Shown here: positions 11,520-22,300 of the stretch, one piece after another | How positions within the stretch are numbered: the first letter of the stretch is position 1 | Layout: each line of letters starts with the position of its first letter | Assembly: GCA_038277395.1 (NCBI GenBank) | Contig: CM076190.1 | Span: forward strand, 239,644,452-239,708,451 | DNA length: 64,000 nt | Source: Dryocosmus kuriphilus | Lineage: Eukaryota; Arthropoda; Insecta; Hymenoptera; Cynipidae | Reading direction: 5' to 3' | Translations under genes and position numbers: made by a program | Notes under the pieces: generated by a model | The model's input: the letters and a program-made list of their open reading frames with translations, nothing else | Databases searched by the model: none | What the model was told of the DNA's origin: nothing

Positions 11520-11880
11520 GTGAAAAACAGTTTGTAAATAGTAAACCATTTCATATTTTGGAATTCGCGTAAATTTACTTTTTTCTAGACACCTTAAGGC
11601 ATGTCTCTGATTTTTTCAAATTTTTTATGATATCTAACTCGTTTTGGGAGTAATTAAAAGTCAAGGCTCAAAAAAAGCATCTCAAAAACCTTGTTTTTCA
11701 GCACTTTTTGCCGCACAGTTATTGTTAGAAATTTTTCAGCTAAACTATATATATATATCGTATATCTCGGGAGACTTTAAGCTTTTAAGAGTACTTAACG
11801 AGAATATTCTTCCATTTTTTATGATCGAGTTATAAATGAAAAATTAGAGGGTCGCGCACTTTTGGCACCAAGTTTAGTTA
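11520..11880 (-). repeat. Right arm of the wide inverted-repeat pair
   Basis: This is the inverted partner of 7045-7405, and the match runs almost the full length. The retroposon at 10160-11387 sits about 130 bp inside this arm. Confidence 0.7.
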
Positions 11881-11885
11881 CTGTT

Positions 11886-13125
11886 TTCTTACAACGATGG
11901 CGGTAAAGAATTGAAGTTACTTTTGTGAGTAGGTAACTAATTAGTACCTAGTTACTGACGGGCTCACACTCTCTTAACTTGGGTGTACTAGGAATATATT
12001 CTCACAGAATACTTCGGAATATTTCGGAATACTTAAGAATATTTCGGAGTATATGTATTTAAACAAAAATCACAAGAAACTCATATACCTATTTGAAATT
12101 GAAGCGGTTCAATTTTGGAGACTTAAGATTAAATTATTCTCATTAGAACGTTGAACTTTCCAGTTGAACAACTTGGAATATTCCATTTTTCGATTATTTA
12201 AATTTGTACAAAAGTTTCAAGTAATTTAGAGATTTAAAAATATTTTAGTACATTTCACAAAGATTTTAAAATTTCAAAGGATTTCAAATATTTGAAAGGT
12301 ATTAAATATTTGGACAGATCGTTAAAGAATATTTCAGATTTAAAATAGTAAAGAAAAATTTTTAAGTTATCACAATTTCTAAGCCTTTTTAAGATTTAAA
12401 GTTGTTTAAAATACAAGTATTTCAAAGATTTTCCAAAGCTTCACAAATTTTTAAAGAAGTCCATGATTTATGAAGTTGTTAAAAAGTTTCAAAGATTTCG
12501 AATATTTTAAATATTTCAAAGAGATTTAAAGGTCTTCAAATTATTTCAAGGAATTTCACAAAAATTTGAAATATTTTAAAAGACTACAAGAGCTTTAAAG
12601 ATTTCAAACCGACTTCGTAGATTTCACAAAGCTTTCGAAGATTTTAAAATATTTCAAATGTTTAACAAATGTTTCAAGAGATTTAAAAAAACGAATTTAA
12701 GAAGACAAGATCCTTTGGAATCCCTTGAATTCATTAAAAACACTTCCAGTATTTCAATTTCTTCTGAAACCCCTGAAAATTCTTTTAAGTCCCCTAAAAT
12801 CAGTAATATCTTCGAAAATCCTATGAAATCCTTTAAATCCTCTGAAATTCCTTTAAAACTGTCTAACTTTGAAATCATTGAAAATTTCCGTTAATTTTTT
12901 TAATTTCTTTTAAACTTTCAAATCTTCGAGGAACCTAGAAAATCCCTCGAATTTATGAAATCCCGAATTTATTTGATTATAACAGATCCACTTACGCGTA
13001 GAATCAAGACAACCAACGACGGCAAAGAGTAAAATGCCAGAAATAATCTTCATTTTTCAGGAATGAAAACAACGTCAGAAAAGAAAACTAAAAATTTTCG
13101 TGTCTCTCTTTACATGAAAAGTGAC
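11886..13125. repeat. Low-complexity region, TTCAAAGATTT-like words
   Basis: From about 12180 to 12960 the sequence is an irregular mesh of 'tttcaaagattt' and 'aaatatttcaaa' words without a fixed period. The overlapping 74-78-codon frames on both strands at 12654-12894 come from this mesh and are not genes. 11886-12180 shows nothing recognisable. Confidence 0.6.
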
Positions 13126-13129
13126 TGCT

Positions 13130-14262
13130 ATATATACTAACCTTTAGATGGCATCGATATATCACGTGATGTTTTTCACTTCAGTTTTGTATATGCATGT
13201 CTTTCTGAGCCCACGAGTACGAAAAACAGAAAAACATCACGTGATACATTTAATTATGACATCCACCCAATAAGAAGGCTCCACGTATTTTTTTAAATAA
13301 ATAGAGTGGAAGAATTGTTTCCGCTTCAGTTTTTTTTGTACGCGTCTTTTTGAATTCACGCGTACGCAAAATAGAAAAACATCATGTCATATATTGTCTT
13401 CTGACTTCTGCCCAATAAGAAAGCTTCACGCGTTGTTTAAAATAACTACAGTGGAAGGAGAAGGATTGCTCCTCTCTGACCTGAAAATTTTCCATATTTA
13501 CTAGACATTGTTACACATAGAACATTTGAATTAATCCTTATGTACATACGCTTCTATTCCCTGTTTATAACTATGTATGTCGTTCAGAGTCCACGAGTAC
13601 GTAAAACAGAAAAACGTCACGTGATATGACTTTTGACTTCTAGTCAATAACAAGGCTTCAAGCGTTGTTTAAAATAACTACAGTGGAATGAGAAAGATTG
13701 CTCCTCTGTGACCTGAAAATTTTCCATATTTACTAGTCATTGTTACACATAGAACCTTTTGAATTAATCCTTATGTACATACGCTCCTATTCCTTGTTTA
13801 TAACTATGTATGTCGTTTAGAGTCCACGAGTACGTAAAACAGAAAAACGTCACGTGATATGACTTTTGACTTCTACTCAATAACAAGGCTTCAGGCATTG
13901 TTTAAAACAGCTAGAGTGGAATGAGGAAGATTGCTTCTCTGTGACCTAAAAATTTTCCATATTTACTAGTCATTGTAACACATCGAACCTTTTGCATTAA
14001 TCCTTATGTACATACGTTTCTATTTACTGTTTATAACTATGTATGTCTTTCTGAGTCCACGAGTACCCAAGACAGATGAACATCATGTCATGTATTGACT
14101 TATGACTTCTGCCCAATAAGAAGGCTTCACGCATTGTTTAAAATAACTACAGTGGTAGGAGAAAGATTGCTCGTCCCAGATATAAAAATTTTCCATACTT
14201 ACTAGTCATTGTTACACATAGAACCTTTAGAATTAATCCTTATCTACAAACAGTCACGTATT
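13130..14262. repeat. ~232-bp tandem repeat (about five units)
   Basis: Successive units are marked by 'gattgctcctctgtgacct' near 13465, 13697, 13929 and, degenerate, 14166. They share 'tttactag(a/t)cattgt' and 'gtccacgagtac'. Most units contain a CACGTGAT palindrome ('acgtcacgtgatat'). The leftmost units (13130-13465) are shorter and more diverged. No reading frame runs through it. It is a small satellite block. Confidence 0.85.
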
Positions 14263-14449
14263 TACACATTACGCGCCCCTAGGCATTCCAAAAATTACCA
14301 CCCCCCTTTACGTTAGAGTTTTACTGATTAAAGCCTTTCAATACAGATCGATATGTCACCTTTGAATAACCTTTATAGTCGAATAGTACAGTCAGCTTAT
14401 AATATACGTTTTTCATATCCCATTAAGAATATTGTCTTGGCTTATTACA

Positions 14450-14717
14450 AGAGTAATTTCTACAAGATTAATTTAATTTTCTGGATCACGAAGCTGGTAA
14501 CTGTATCATTACGATCTAGTGACATGAGCAGATTTGGTTCTATCGCCATCAATGCAAGAGCGTTTAATCTTTCCTCCGCGAATGTAGATCTAAGGTAATT
14601 TTTTACACTATTCAAAAGAGAAAATGATCGTTCAGCGCTGCAATTCGATATAGGCGTACAAGCAAGCATTGAACAAGCTATATCAAAATTGGGAAAGACT
14701 GTGTGAAGTTCATTTGA
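14450..14717 (-). pseudogene. hAT transposase C-terminal (hATC) fragment, copy 1
   Basis: The minus-strand reading has the conserved hAT dimerisation-region signature: a CSAERSFSLLNSVKNYL segment followed by RST(F/M).EERLNALA. The frame closes at 14460 shortly after that motif, as expected near the end of a hAT transposase. The upstream part of the same domain lies across an insertion at 15933-16100. An 8-bp target repeat marks that insertion, so this was one continuous gene. No zinc finger or catalytic region is seen, so it is a dead fragment. Confidence 0.8.
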
Positions 14718-15932
14718 GGGGCGGAGGTCCTGGTGGTGTTAAGTGCCATTTCCAAAATTATTCATGACGACGGAAAAACATCACTATTTCAAAAATTGAT
14801 TATAAACAGCTTTGAAATTCAATTCACACGTATATCTTGACACTATTGATTAATCCTTGATGTATGATCACCGAATGTCACACCGTTCGGAAGTTATGAG
14901 CTTCCAAAGTGTAGGGACTATTAACTCCAGTGAGTTTGCCAAACCTATTTCTATTAAGTCCATCTGCGCTCCATATAGCAGTCATGGGTCGCTTTCTTTC
15001 AATTCACCATAACTACTATAAATTACAATATTTCAAAATAATTCTTATATCCGATTTTTCAGAAGAAAGCGTAGAATCATATGTTCGATGCAAAACCTTC
15101 GTTTGAGTCAAAAAAATGGATTTTATTCATGGAAACCTGGAGAGGTGTCGGAAACACAGTTCATTGTAAACACAAACACTTGCGACAATTTCAACTAAGG
15201 GCGGAATCTTCTTTATCATGTCAATCCAAGATGACTGCAGTAAGTCTAATTAACGCTAGGTGAAGCATTATGCCCCAAACAAGATACTCTCTTACTTGTG
15301 AGAGGATCTTGCCTCACAGGCGGCATCCGCCTATCTGTGGAAGTTCCAACTAGGGAAGTCCCCACAGTATTCCCAAGTGACCTTAGGATCGAGATAATGG
15401 AAAAGGTGGGACGAAAGTATAGGATTCAGAAGAAGTTGGTTCACCCATCATTGAGACGTCTCGAGGATATAGTGCGCAAGCAGGTTAGAGAGGAAAGCGA
15501 GCTGCCTGCCTCAGCTGCTCCGAGCAATGCCCGGCTCCGTATTTGCCTGCGCAGTATCCCCATAACCTCAAGGGCCGGGATCACGTCGGGATCACCAGTA
15601 TAGCGATTATACTATGGATAAAAAGGCGCGAGGCACCACGTCTTGATGAGACCCATATAGCGATGCCTGGACAAGCCTATCGAAAGAGATGAGTGCGCTC
15701 CATCCAGAGTCTGACACTGGACTTATCAGCATGACAATGTGGACGTGCCCTGCCATAGAAGCTCTGAGGGGGATGTACCTGACCCATTCGATGGAAGACA
15801 CAGATTTCCCATAAGACTTCGTTGGACTTAACAGAAATAAGACTGACCTAATCCTAAACACAAAGATTAAATTTCTGCAAAAAACTGCATTTCGGAAAAA
15901 ATGGCACTTAACATTATTAGGACTTCTGCCCC
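14718..15932. mobile_element. Small TIR element inserted in hAT fragment, copy 1
   Basis: The ends are inverted: 'ggggcggaggtcctgg' at 14718 and the matching 'ggacttctgcccc' ending at 15932. The match continues inward through 'gttaagtgccattt' and 'aatggcacttaac'. Flanking 8-mers are TCATTTGA (14710-14717) and TCATGTGT (15933-15940). GGGGCGG ends and an 8-bp duplication fit the hAT superfamily. The interior has a 101-codon frame (15298-15603) without a recognised domain. A much shorter deletion derivative occupies the homologous site at 17729-18152. Confidence 0.75.
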
Positions 15933-16100
15933 TCATGTGTTCTTAGTAACTTCAGTAAGTCCATCCGCGAATGATTCTCTACGTTCTTTCGAAAGCAGTA
16001 ATCTTTGAAAACGGTCATTTCGTTTTCAAACGAAGCTTCAATATCTTGATCGAAGAATTCAATAATTAGAGGAGATAAATTAGAATCCTCTTGATATGTT
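15933..16100 (-). pseudogene. hAT transposase fragment upstream of the insert
   Basis: On the minus strand this reads as a hAT-like segment, with an EFFDQDIEASFENEM stretch, that would join directly to the FPNFD.. and CSAERSFS region at 14450-14717 if the insert at 14718-15932 were removed. Beyond 16100 the frame is lost before the mariner insertion. Confidence 0.55.
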
Positions 16101-16189
16101 TAACGTCTGGGATGACAAATTTAGAATAATATAAGAGCGACACGTCCAGACAAAAATTTACTATAAAAATCAGAGCAACTTTTCGTCTA

Positions 16190-17520
16190 CGAGGCACGTC
16201 CAGAAAGTAAGTGTACTGGTACTCTCATAGCTGTAGGGAATACTTTTTCGACATGTTAGCAACACTACCGCGTAACCTGACCCCTCCTCTTCAAAACCTG
16301 ACCAATCCGAGGTTAGTGTGTTGAAAACTTTTGACGCAGTAGCATCTCTCGCGAAAAATGTCGATCGTATCTCCAGCCAAGTGCGAAATTCGCGCCGTCA
16401 TTCGCTACCTCGTTGTGAAGGGAAAAGCTGCAGTTGAGATTTATAATGAGGTGAAAACTGTTTACGGTAATGGAGCTATGAATCGTACGAGTGTGTACAA
16501 GTTGTGTCGCGAATTTATACATGGCCGTACTTCCGTGCAAGACGATCAGAGGAACAGAAGACCTTCAATTGTGACTGACGAACTTGTTGAAAAAAGCGAG
16601 ACTGCGGTCCGTGACGATCGTAGATAGACGTTAGATGATCTTTCTGCGATGTTTCCACAAATCTCCAGCTCCCTGTTACACGAAAAAATCACAGAAACTC
16701 TCGGATATCGGAAATTGTCTGCGAGGTGGGTCCCAAAACAGCTGATAGAACAGCACAAGTTGAATCGAATGCAGAACTCCAAAGAGTTTTTGGAGCGCTA
16801 CGAACGCGAAGGCGATGATTTTCTCTACTCTATTCTTACTGGAGAGGAAACTTGGGTTACCCACTACACGCCTGAATCTAAGAGGCACTCTCAACAATGG
16901 CGCCATACCTTGTCACCCTCCGCCAAGGAATACAAAACCATAATTTCAGCCAAAAACATCATGGTATCCGTGTTTTGGGACAATAAAGTCATAATTTTGA
17001 TTGAATATCTGCCTCACGGTGAGACCATCAACGCGGCAAGATACTGTGAGACGCTGAAAGAATTGAAAAGGGCGATTCAGAGTAAAAGGAGGGGCATGCT
17101 GACGAAGGGAGTCTGCCTGCTGCATGGCAATGCCAAACTTCACACGGCCAACGCCACGGAGCAACTCCTGGACTCTTTTGAATGGGACATTTTGAACCAA
17201 ACCCCGTATTCCCCTGACCAGGCCCCTTCAGATTTCCATCTCTTCACTTCCCTGAAGGTGCACATGGATGTAAACAAGTTTTCAGCGGACGAGGAGGTGA
17301 AGGGGGAGGTGGAGAAGTGGGCGAAAGAGTTGGCGGGAGACTTCTTCGAGGCAGGCATCAACAAATTGATCCCGCAGCTCACCACTTGCATCGAGAGGGA
17401 TGGTGACTATGCCGAAAAATAACTTACATATGTACAAGCGTAACCAACTATGTTTTGTTTTAATAAATTTTTTTTGAAGCCTACATAAATTGAGTACACT
17501 TACTTTCTGGACGTGCCTCG
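16190..17520 (+). mobile_element. Complete mariner element, family A
   Basis: This is a 1331-bp element with inverted ends (CGAGGCACGTCCAGAAAGTA at 16190 and its complement ending at 17520) and TA duplications at 16188-16189 and 17521-17522. Length, TA target and DD34D transposase all fit the mariner family. A second copy starts at 63314. It sits exactly at the junction between two hAT-fragment copies. Confidence 0.95.
16358..17422 (+). pseudogene. mariner transposase (inactive)
   Basis: The frame starts at the ATG at 16358, ~170 bp inside the left end. It is broken once by TAG at 16625, then stays in the same frame to TAA at 17420, about 354 codons with the stop, the usual mariner length. 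The first ~90 residues hold the paired HTH region (e.g. MNRTSVYKLCREF). The catalytic domain has SPDQAPSDFHLF with the third Asp, but TGEETWV replaces the usual TGDETWV and HGNAKLHTA replaces HDNARPHTA. Two of the three DD34D aspartates are thus changed (D to E, D to G). The spacing from the second to the third position is still 34 residues. The copy is dead by both the stop and the active site. Confidence 0.93.
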
Positions 17521-17522
17521 TA

Positions 17523-17720
17523 CGATCTAATGATATGAGCAGATTTTGTTCTATCGCCATTAATGCAAGAGCGTTTAATTTTTCCTCCGCGAATGTAGAT
17601 CTAAGGTAATCTTTTACACTATTCAAAAGAGAAAATGGTCGTTCAGCGCTACAGTTCAATATAGGCATACAAACAAGCATTCAATAAGCTATATCAGCTT
17701 TGGGAAAGTCTGTGTGAAGT
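17523..17720 (-). pseudogene. hATC fragment, copy 2
   Basis: The same motif as copy 1 (CSAERPFSLLNSVKDYL, then RSTFAEEKLNALA) is read on the minus strand, about 90% alike in DNA. The mariner right end abuts its 3' side, and the reading beyond is mariner sequence. Its upstream part reappears at 18153-18178. Confidence 0.8.
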
Positions 17721-17728
17721 TCATTTGA

Positions 17729-18152
17729 AGGGCGGAGGTCCTAGTGGTGTTAAGTGCCATTTCCAAAATTATTAACGACGACAGAAAAACATCACTATTT
17801 CAGAAATGGATTATAAACAACTTTGAAATTCAATACACACGTATATCTTGACACTATTGATTAATCCTTGATGTATGATCAACGAATGTTACACCCTTCG
17901 GAAGTTATGAGCTTCCAAAGTGTAGAGCTCCAAAGTGTAGTGTCCCACTACCGGTGGAAGTCCCAACTAGGGAAGTCCCCACAAACGTTCTTGAAAACCT
18001 GGCCCATTCGATGCAAGACACAGATTTCCCATAAGACTTCGTTGAACTTAACAGAAATAGGACTGACCTAAGCCTAAACCAAAAGATTAATTTTCTGCAA
18101 GAAAACGCACTTCGAAAAAAATGTCACTTAACACTATCCGGACTTCCGCCCC
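17729..18152. mobile_element. Small TIR element in hAT fragment, copy 2 (deletion derivative)
   Basis: The ends are the same as in the 1.2-kb copy at 14718-15932 ('agggcggaggtcctag' and 'ggacttccgcccc'), flanked by TCATTTGA (17721-17728) and TCATTTGC (18153-18160). It is only 424 bp because two internal blocks, matching about 14930-15330 and 15390-15780 of the long copy, are missing. Both copies occupy the same hAT site. The region was therefore duplicated after insertion and one copy was internally deleted. Confidence 0.8.
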
Positions 18153-18178
18153 TCATTTGCTCTTAATAACTTCAATAA

Positions 18179-18845
18179 GTCTTGAACCAGGCTTTCAAGA
18201 TCATTTTAAATGATTTTTTCAAGAATTTTGGAAAATTCCAGCCACTGTAGGGTACCTACTAGCGATCCCAATTAGACAAGGCAAGGCTAACAATCCCGGC
18301 TAGTTAAGGTAAGGCTAACGATCCCGGCCAGTTAAGGTTAGGCTGACGATCCCAGTCAGTTAAGGCAAAGATATGGTCCGTCCAGTTAAGGCAAGGCTAA
18401 CGATCACAATCAGCTAAGACAAGGAGACTGTCCGTCCAGTTAAGACAAGGCTAACGATCCTGGTCAGTTAAGGCAAGGCTTATAACCTGTGTTCAAAATG
18501 TTTTCCACCAAAATTCTGCAAGATTCCTAGAAGGACATAAAAATTTTCTCTCGCACTCCTTATCATATCAGGTGTAATATCAGCGCAAGCGTTGACTATT
18601 CTTTGTCTTGGATCTTCTAAATCTCATGGCTTAGTAACGCACACTTTATTTTTTATGTAGCACCATAGAAAGAAGTGAAGTGGAGTAAGACCAGGGGACC
18701 CGGCTGACCACTCAATAGTTCCTCTGCGACCTGTCCAACGATTACTAAATGCTACATCTAGGTAGTTTCTCACAATCAGCTGAAAATGAGCTGATGCACC
18801 ATCATGCTGTTACCAAGCCTCAATAAAAAATGGGCGCAAATGATA
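18179..18845 (-). mobile_element. Truncated DD41D element, copy C
   Basis: It begins 'cttgaaccaggctttcaag', a point ~500 bp inside the ends of complete copies. It then has the internal minisatellite (18250-18480) and a minus-strand transposase remnant. The remnant shows the second catalytic region (HDGASAHF) and a damaged third (GLTPLHFF, where the related copy has DLTPVDFF). It stops at about 18840 inside the transposase, so both ends are missing. Confidence 0.85.
18245..18480. repeat. Minisatellite inside DD41D element (27-28 bp)
   Basis: Units contain 'cagttaaggcaagg' followed alternately by 'ctaacgatcc(c/t)gg' and 'agatggtccgtc', giving a two-type dimer-like pattern. Equivalent blocks occur in the other DD41D copies at 33805-33985 and 62595-62835. 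The unit aligns with the satellite monomer that begins 0.85 kb downstream. Confidence 0.85.
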
Positions 18846-19020
18846 TCTTCAAAAAACTAACAAAGCTTCATGTTTCTTTCTTTATTTCAGTAAATGCATA
18901 AAATTGACAAAAAATCCTTAAATGCAAATGGTAAACCTTTAAAAAGTACACATTTTTGGTTTAAAATATTTTTGTTCTACGACTGAACCTTTTCGAGAAA
19001 ATGGATGGACGATCTTAGGT
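18846..19020 (+). repeat. Dispersed repeat R, copy 1
   Basis: It shares 'tttatttcagtaaa(t/c)gcataaa', 'gacaaaaaatcctt' and 'ttttcga(g/t)(a/t)aaatgga' with copies at about 24040-24300 and 27400-27910, all in the same orientation. No protein is recognised. The three copies bracket the satellite array and the mariner-containing block. Confidence 0.7.
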
Positions 19021-19121
19021 CACTATCTCAATATTTAGATCAAGTGCAATTAATTATCGATCAAATATGGCCTAGCTTAGCTCCTACGCTAAATATGAAG
19101 GTACTAAATATTAAGGAAAAT

Positions 19122-19225
19122 CAGTGCATTACGCAGGTCTGCAAAAAAAATGTTGTTCTTAAAAAGCTGGAAGTCATTTCCGAAGCAACTTTCTGCGTAG
19201 TCTCCGAATCCGGCCTCAGAATTTT
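19122..19225 (+). repeat. Left inverted arm flanking the satellite
   Basis: It is matched in inverted orientation by 23885-23985. Shared words are 'aagctggaagtcatttc' and 'tccgaatccggcct'. The pair encloses the whole satellite array. Confidence 0.8.
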
Positions 19226-19332
19226 ATTAATTTCGTTACGGCCTTAAAAAAAAACGACATTCTTCCAGAAAGTAGATTTTGGGAAACGTTCTGTTTTTTG
19301 GGACGCTTAATCCGAACTCGATACGTAAGGCT

Positions 19333-22300
19333 AGATCTGTTAGAGACCCAGTCACTTAGGACAAGATCTGTTAAGTAACCAGCCACCTAAGGCAAGATCA
19401 AGTAGAGACACAGCCACTTAAGGTAGGATCAGTTAGAGAAGCAGTTGCTCAAGGCAAGATCAACTGGAGGCCTAGCCACTTAAGGCAAGACCTAATAGGG
19501 ACCCAGCCACTCAAGGCAAGATCAGTTAAAGACTAAGCCACCTAATGTAAGATCTGATAGAGACCGAGTCACTCAGGACAAGATCTGTTAGATACCCAGC
19601 CACCTAAGGAAAGATCAATCAGAGACACTGACACTTAAGGCAGGATCCGTTAAAGACGCAGTTACTCAAGGCAAGATCAATTGGAGACCCAATCACTCAA
19701 GGCAAGATCTACTAGGACCCAGCCACTCAAGACAAGATTTGTTAGAGACCCAGCCACTCAAGGCAAGATCTGTTAGAGACTCAAGCACTTAAGGCAAGGT
19801 AAATCAGAGACCTACCCAATTAAGGCAAGATCTGTGAGAAACCCAGACACTCAAGGCAAATCTGTTAGGAACCCAGCCATTTAGAGCAAGATCTGTTAGA
19901 GACCCAGCCACCTAAGGCAAGATCGGTTACAAACCTAGCCACTTAAGGCAACACCTGTTAGAGACCCTCGCCATCTAAGGCAAGATCAATCAGAGACCCA
20001 GCTTCTCAAGCCAAGAACTGTTAGAGACCCAACCACTTAAAGCAACATCTGTTAGAGGCCCAGCCATCTAAAACAAGATCAAGCAGAGACCCAGCCACTT
20101 AAGGCAATATTTGTCAGAGAGCTAGCCACTCAAGGCAAGATCTGTTAGAGATCCAGCCACTTAAGGCAACATCTTTTAGAGACCCAGACACCTAAGGCAA
20201 GATCTGTTGGAGAACCAGCCACTGAAGGCAAGATCTGTTAGAGATCCACCCACCTAAAGTAACATCAATCAGAGACCCAGCCACCTAAGACAAGATCAAT
20301 CAGAGGACCAGCCACTTACGACAACATCTGTTAGAGATCCAGCCATTTAGAGCACCATCTGTTAGAGACCCCGACACCTAAAACAATACCAATCACAGAC
20401 CCAGCCACTTAAGACACGATTTGTTCGAAACAGCTACTCAAGGTAAGATTTGTTAGAGGCCTAACATTTTAAGCAACATTCGTTAGAGACCCAGCCACCT
20501 AAGGCAAGATCTGTTAGGGACCCAATCACCTAAGGCAAGATTAATCAGAGACTCAGTCACATAAAGCCAGATCAATCAAAGACCCAACTACTTAAGACAA
20601 GATCTGTTAGAGACCCAGCCACTCAAGGAAAAATCTCTTAGAGACTCTGAAATCTAAGGCAAGATCAATCAGAAGCCTAGCCAATTAAGGCAAGATTTGT
20701 GCGAGACCTAAACACTCAGGGCAAGCTCTGTTAGAGACCCAGCCATTTAAAGCAACGTCTATTAGAGACCCAGCCTCTTAAGTTAAAATCAACCAGAAAT
20801 CCAGCGACCTAAGGCAAGATCGGTTAGAGACCCAGACACATAAAGCAAGATCAATCAGAGACCCCGCTACTCAAGGCAAGACCTGTTATGGATCCAACCA
20901 CCTAAAGCAACATATGTTAGAGACCCAGCCACCTAAGAAAAGATCTGTTAGAGACCCACCCACCTAAAGGCAACATCAATCAGAGATTCAGCCACCTCAG
21001 GCAAGACCTGTTAGAGACCCAGCGACTTAAGGCAACATTTATTCGAGACCCAGCCACCTAAGACAAGATCAATCAGAGAACCAGTAACATAAGGCAAGAT
21101 CTGTTAGAGGCAGCTACTCAAAGTAAGATCTGTTAGAGAACGAGCCTTTTAAATTAACATCTGTTAGAGACGCAGCTGCTTAAGGCAACATCTATTAGAG
21201 ACCAAGCCACGTAAGACAAGACCAATCAGATATCCAGCCACTTAACGCAAGATTGGTTAGAGACCTACTCACTTAAATCAACATCTGTTAGAGACCCAAC
21301 GAACTGAGGCAAGACATGTTAGAGTTCTAGCCACTTAAGGCAATATCTGTTAGAGATCCATCCACTTAAAGCAAGATCTGTTAGAGATCCAGCAACCTAA
21401 GGCAAGATCAATCAGAGATCCAGACACTTAAGGCAGGATCTGTTAGAAACCCACCCACCTAAGGCAAGATCAATCAGAGACCGAGCCAACTGTGGCAAGA
21501 TCTGTTAGAAAACCAGCCACCTATGGCAATATCTGTCAAAGACCCAGCCCCCTATGGCAAGATCTGTTAGAGACCCAGATATTTAAGGCACATTCAATCA
21601 GAGACCCATCCACCTAAGGTATGATCTGTCAAAGACACAGCTAATCAAGGCAAGATCTGTTAGAGACCCAGCCACTTAAGGCAAGATCTGTTAGAGACAC
21701 ACCCGCCTAAGGCAACATCAGTCAGAGATCCAGCCACCTTAGGAAAGACCTGTTAGAGACCCAGCGACTTAAGGCAACATTTGTTGGAGACCAGCCACCT
21801 AAGACAAGATCAATCAGAGAACCAGCCACTTGAGGTCACATATGTTAGAGATTCAGCCACTTAAAGCAACATCTTTTAGAGACCCAGCTACCTAAAGCAA
21901 GAACAATCACAGACTCAGACACTTAAGGCAAGATCTGTTAGAGACAGCTACTCAAGTTAAGATCTCTTAGAAGCCCAGCCATTTAAAGCAACATCTGTTA
22001 GAGACCCAAACACCTAAAGCAAGATCTGTTAGGGACCGATCCACGTAAGTCAAGATCAATCAGAGACACAGCCACCTAAGGCAAGATCATTCAGAGACCC
22101 AGCTATTTAAAGCAAGATCTGTTAGAGGCCCATCAACTTAAGACAACACCTGTTAAAGACCCAGCCACTTAAGGCCAAATCTGTTAGAGACCCAGCCACG
22201 TAAGACAAGATCAATCAGATATCCAGCCACTTAACGCAAGATCTGTTAGGGACCTACTCACTCAAGGCAATATCTGTTAGAGACCCAGACACTTAAGGCA

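Noticed and set aside
12654..12894. Overlapping open frames on both strands
   Set aside because: They are low-complexity TTCAAAGA-type sequence.
15298..15603. 101-codon plus-strand ORF
   Set aside because: It lies inside the small TIR element, shows no domain, and is deleted in the second copy.
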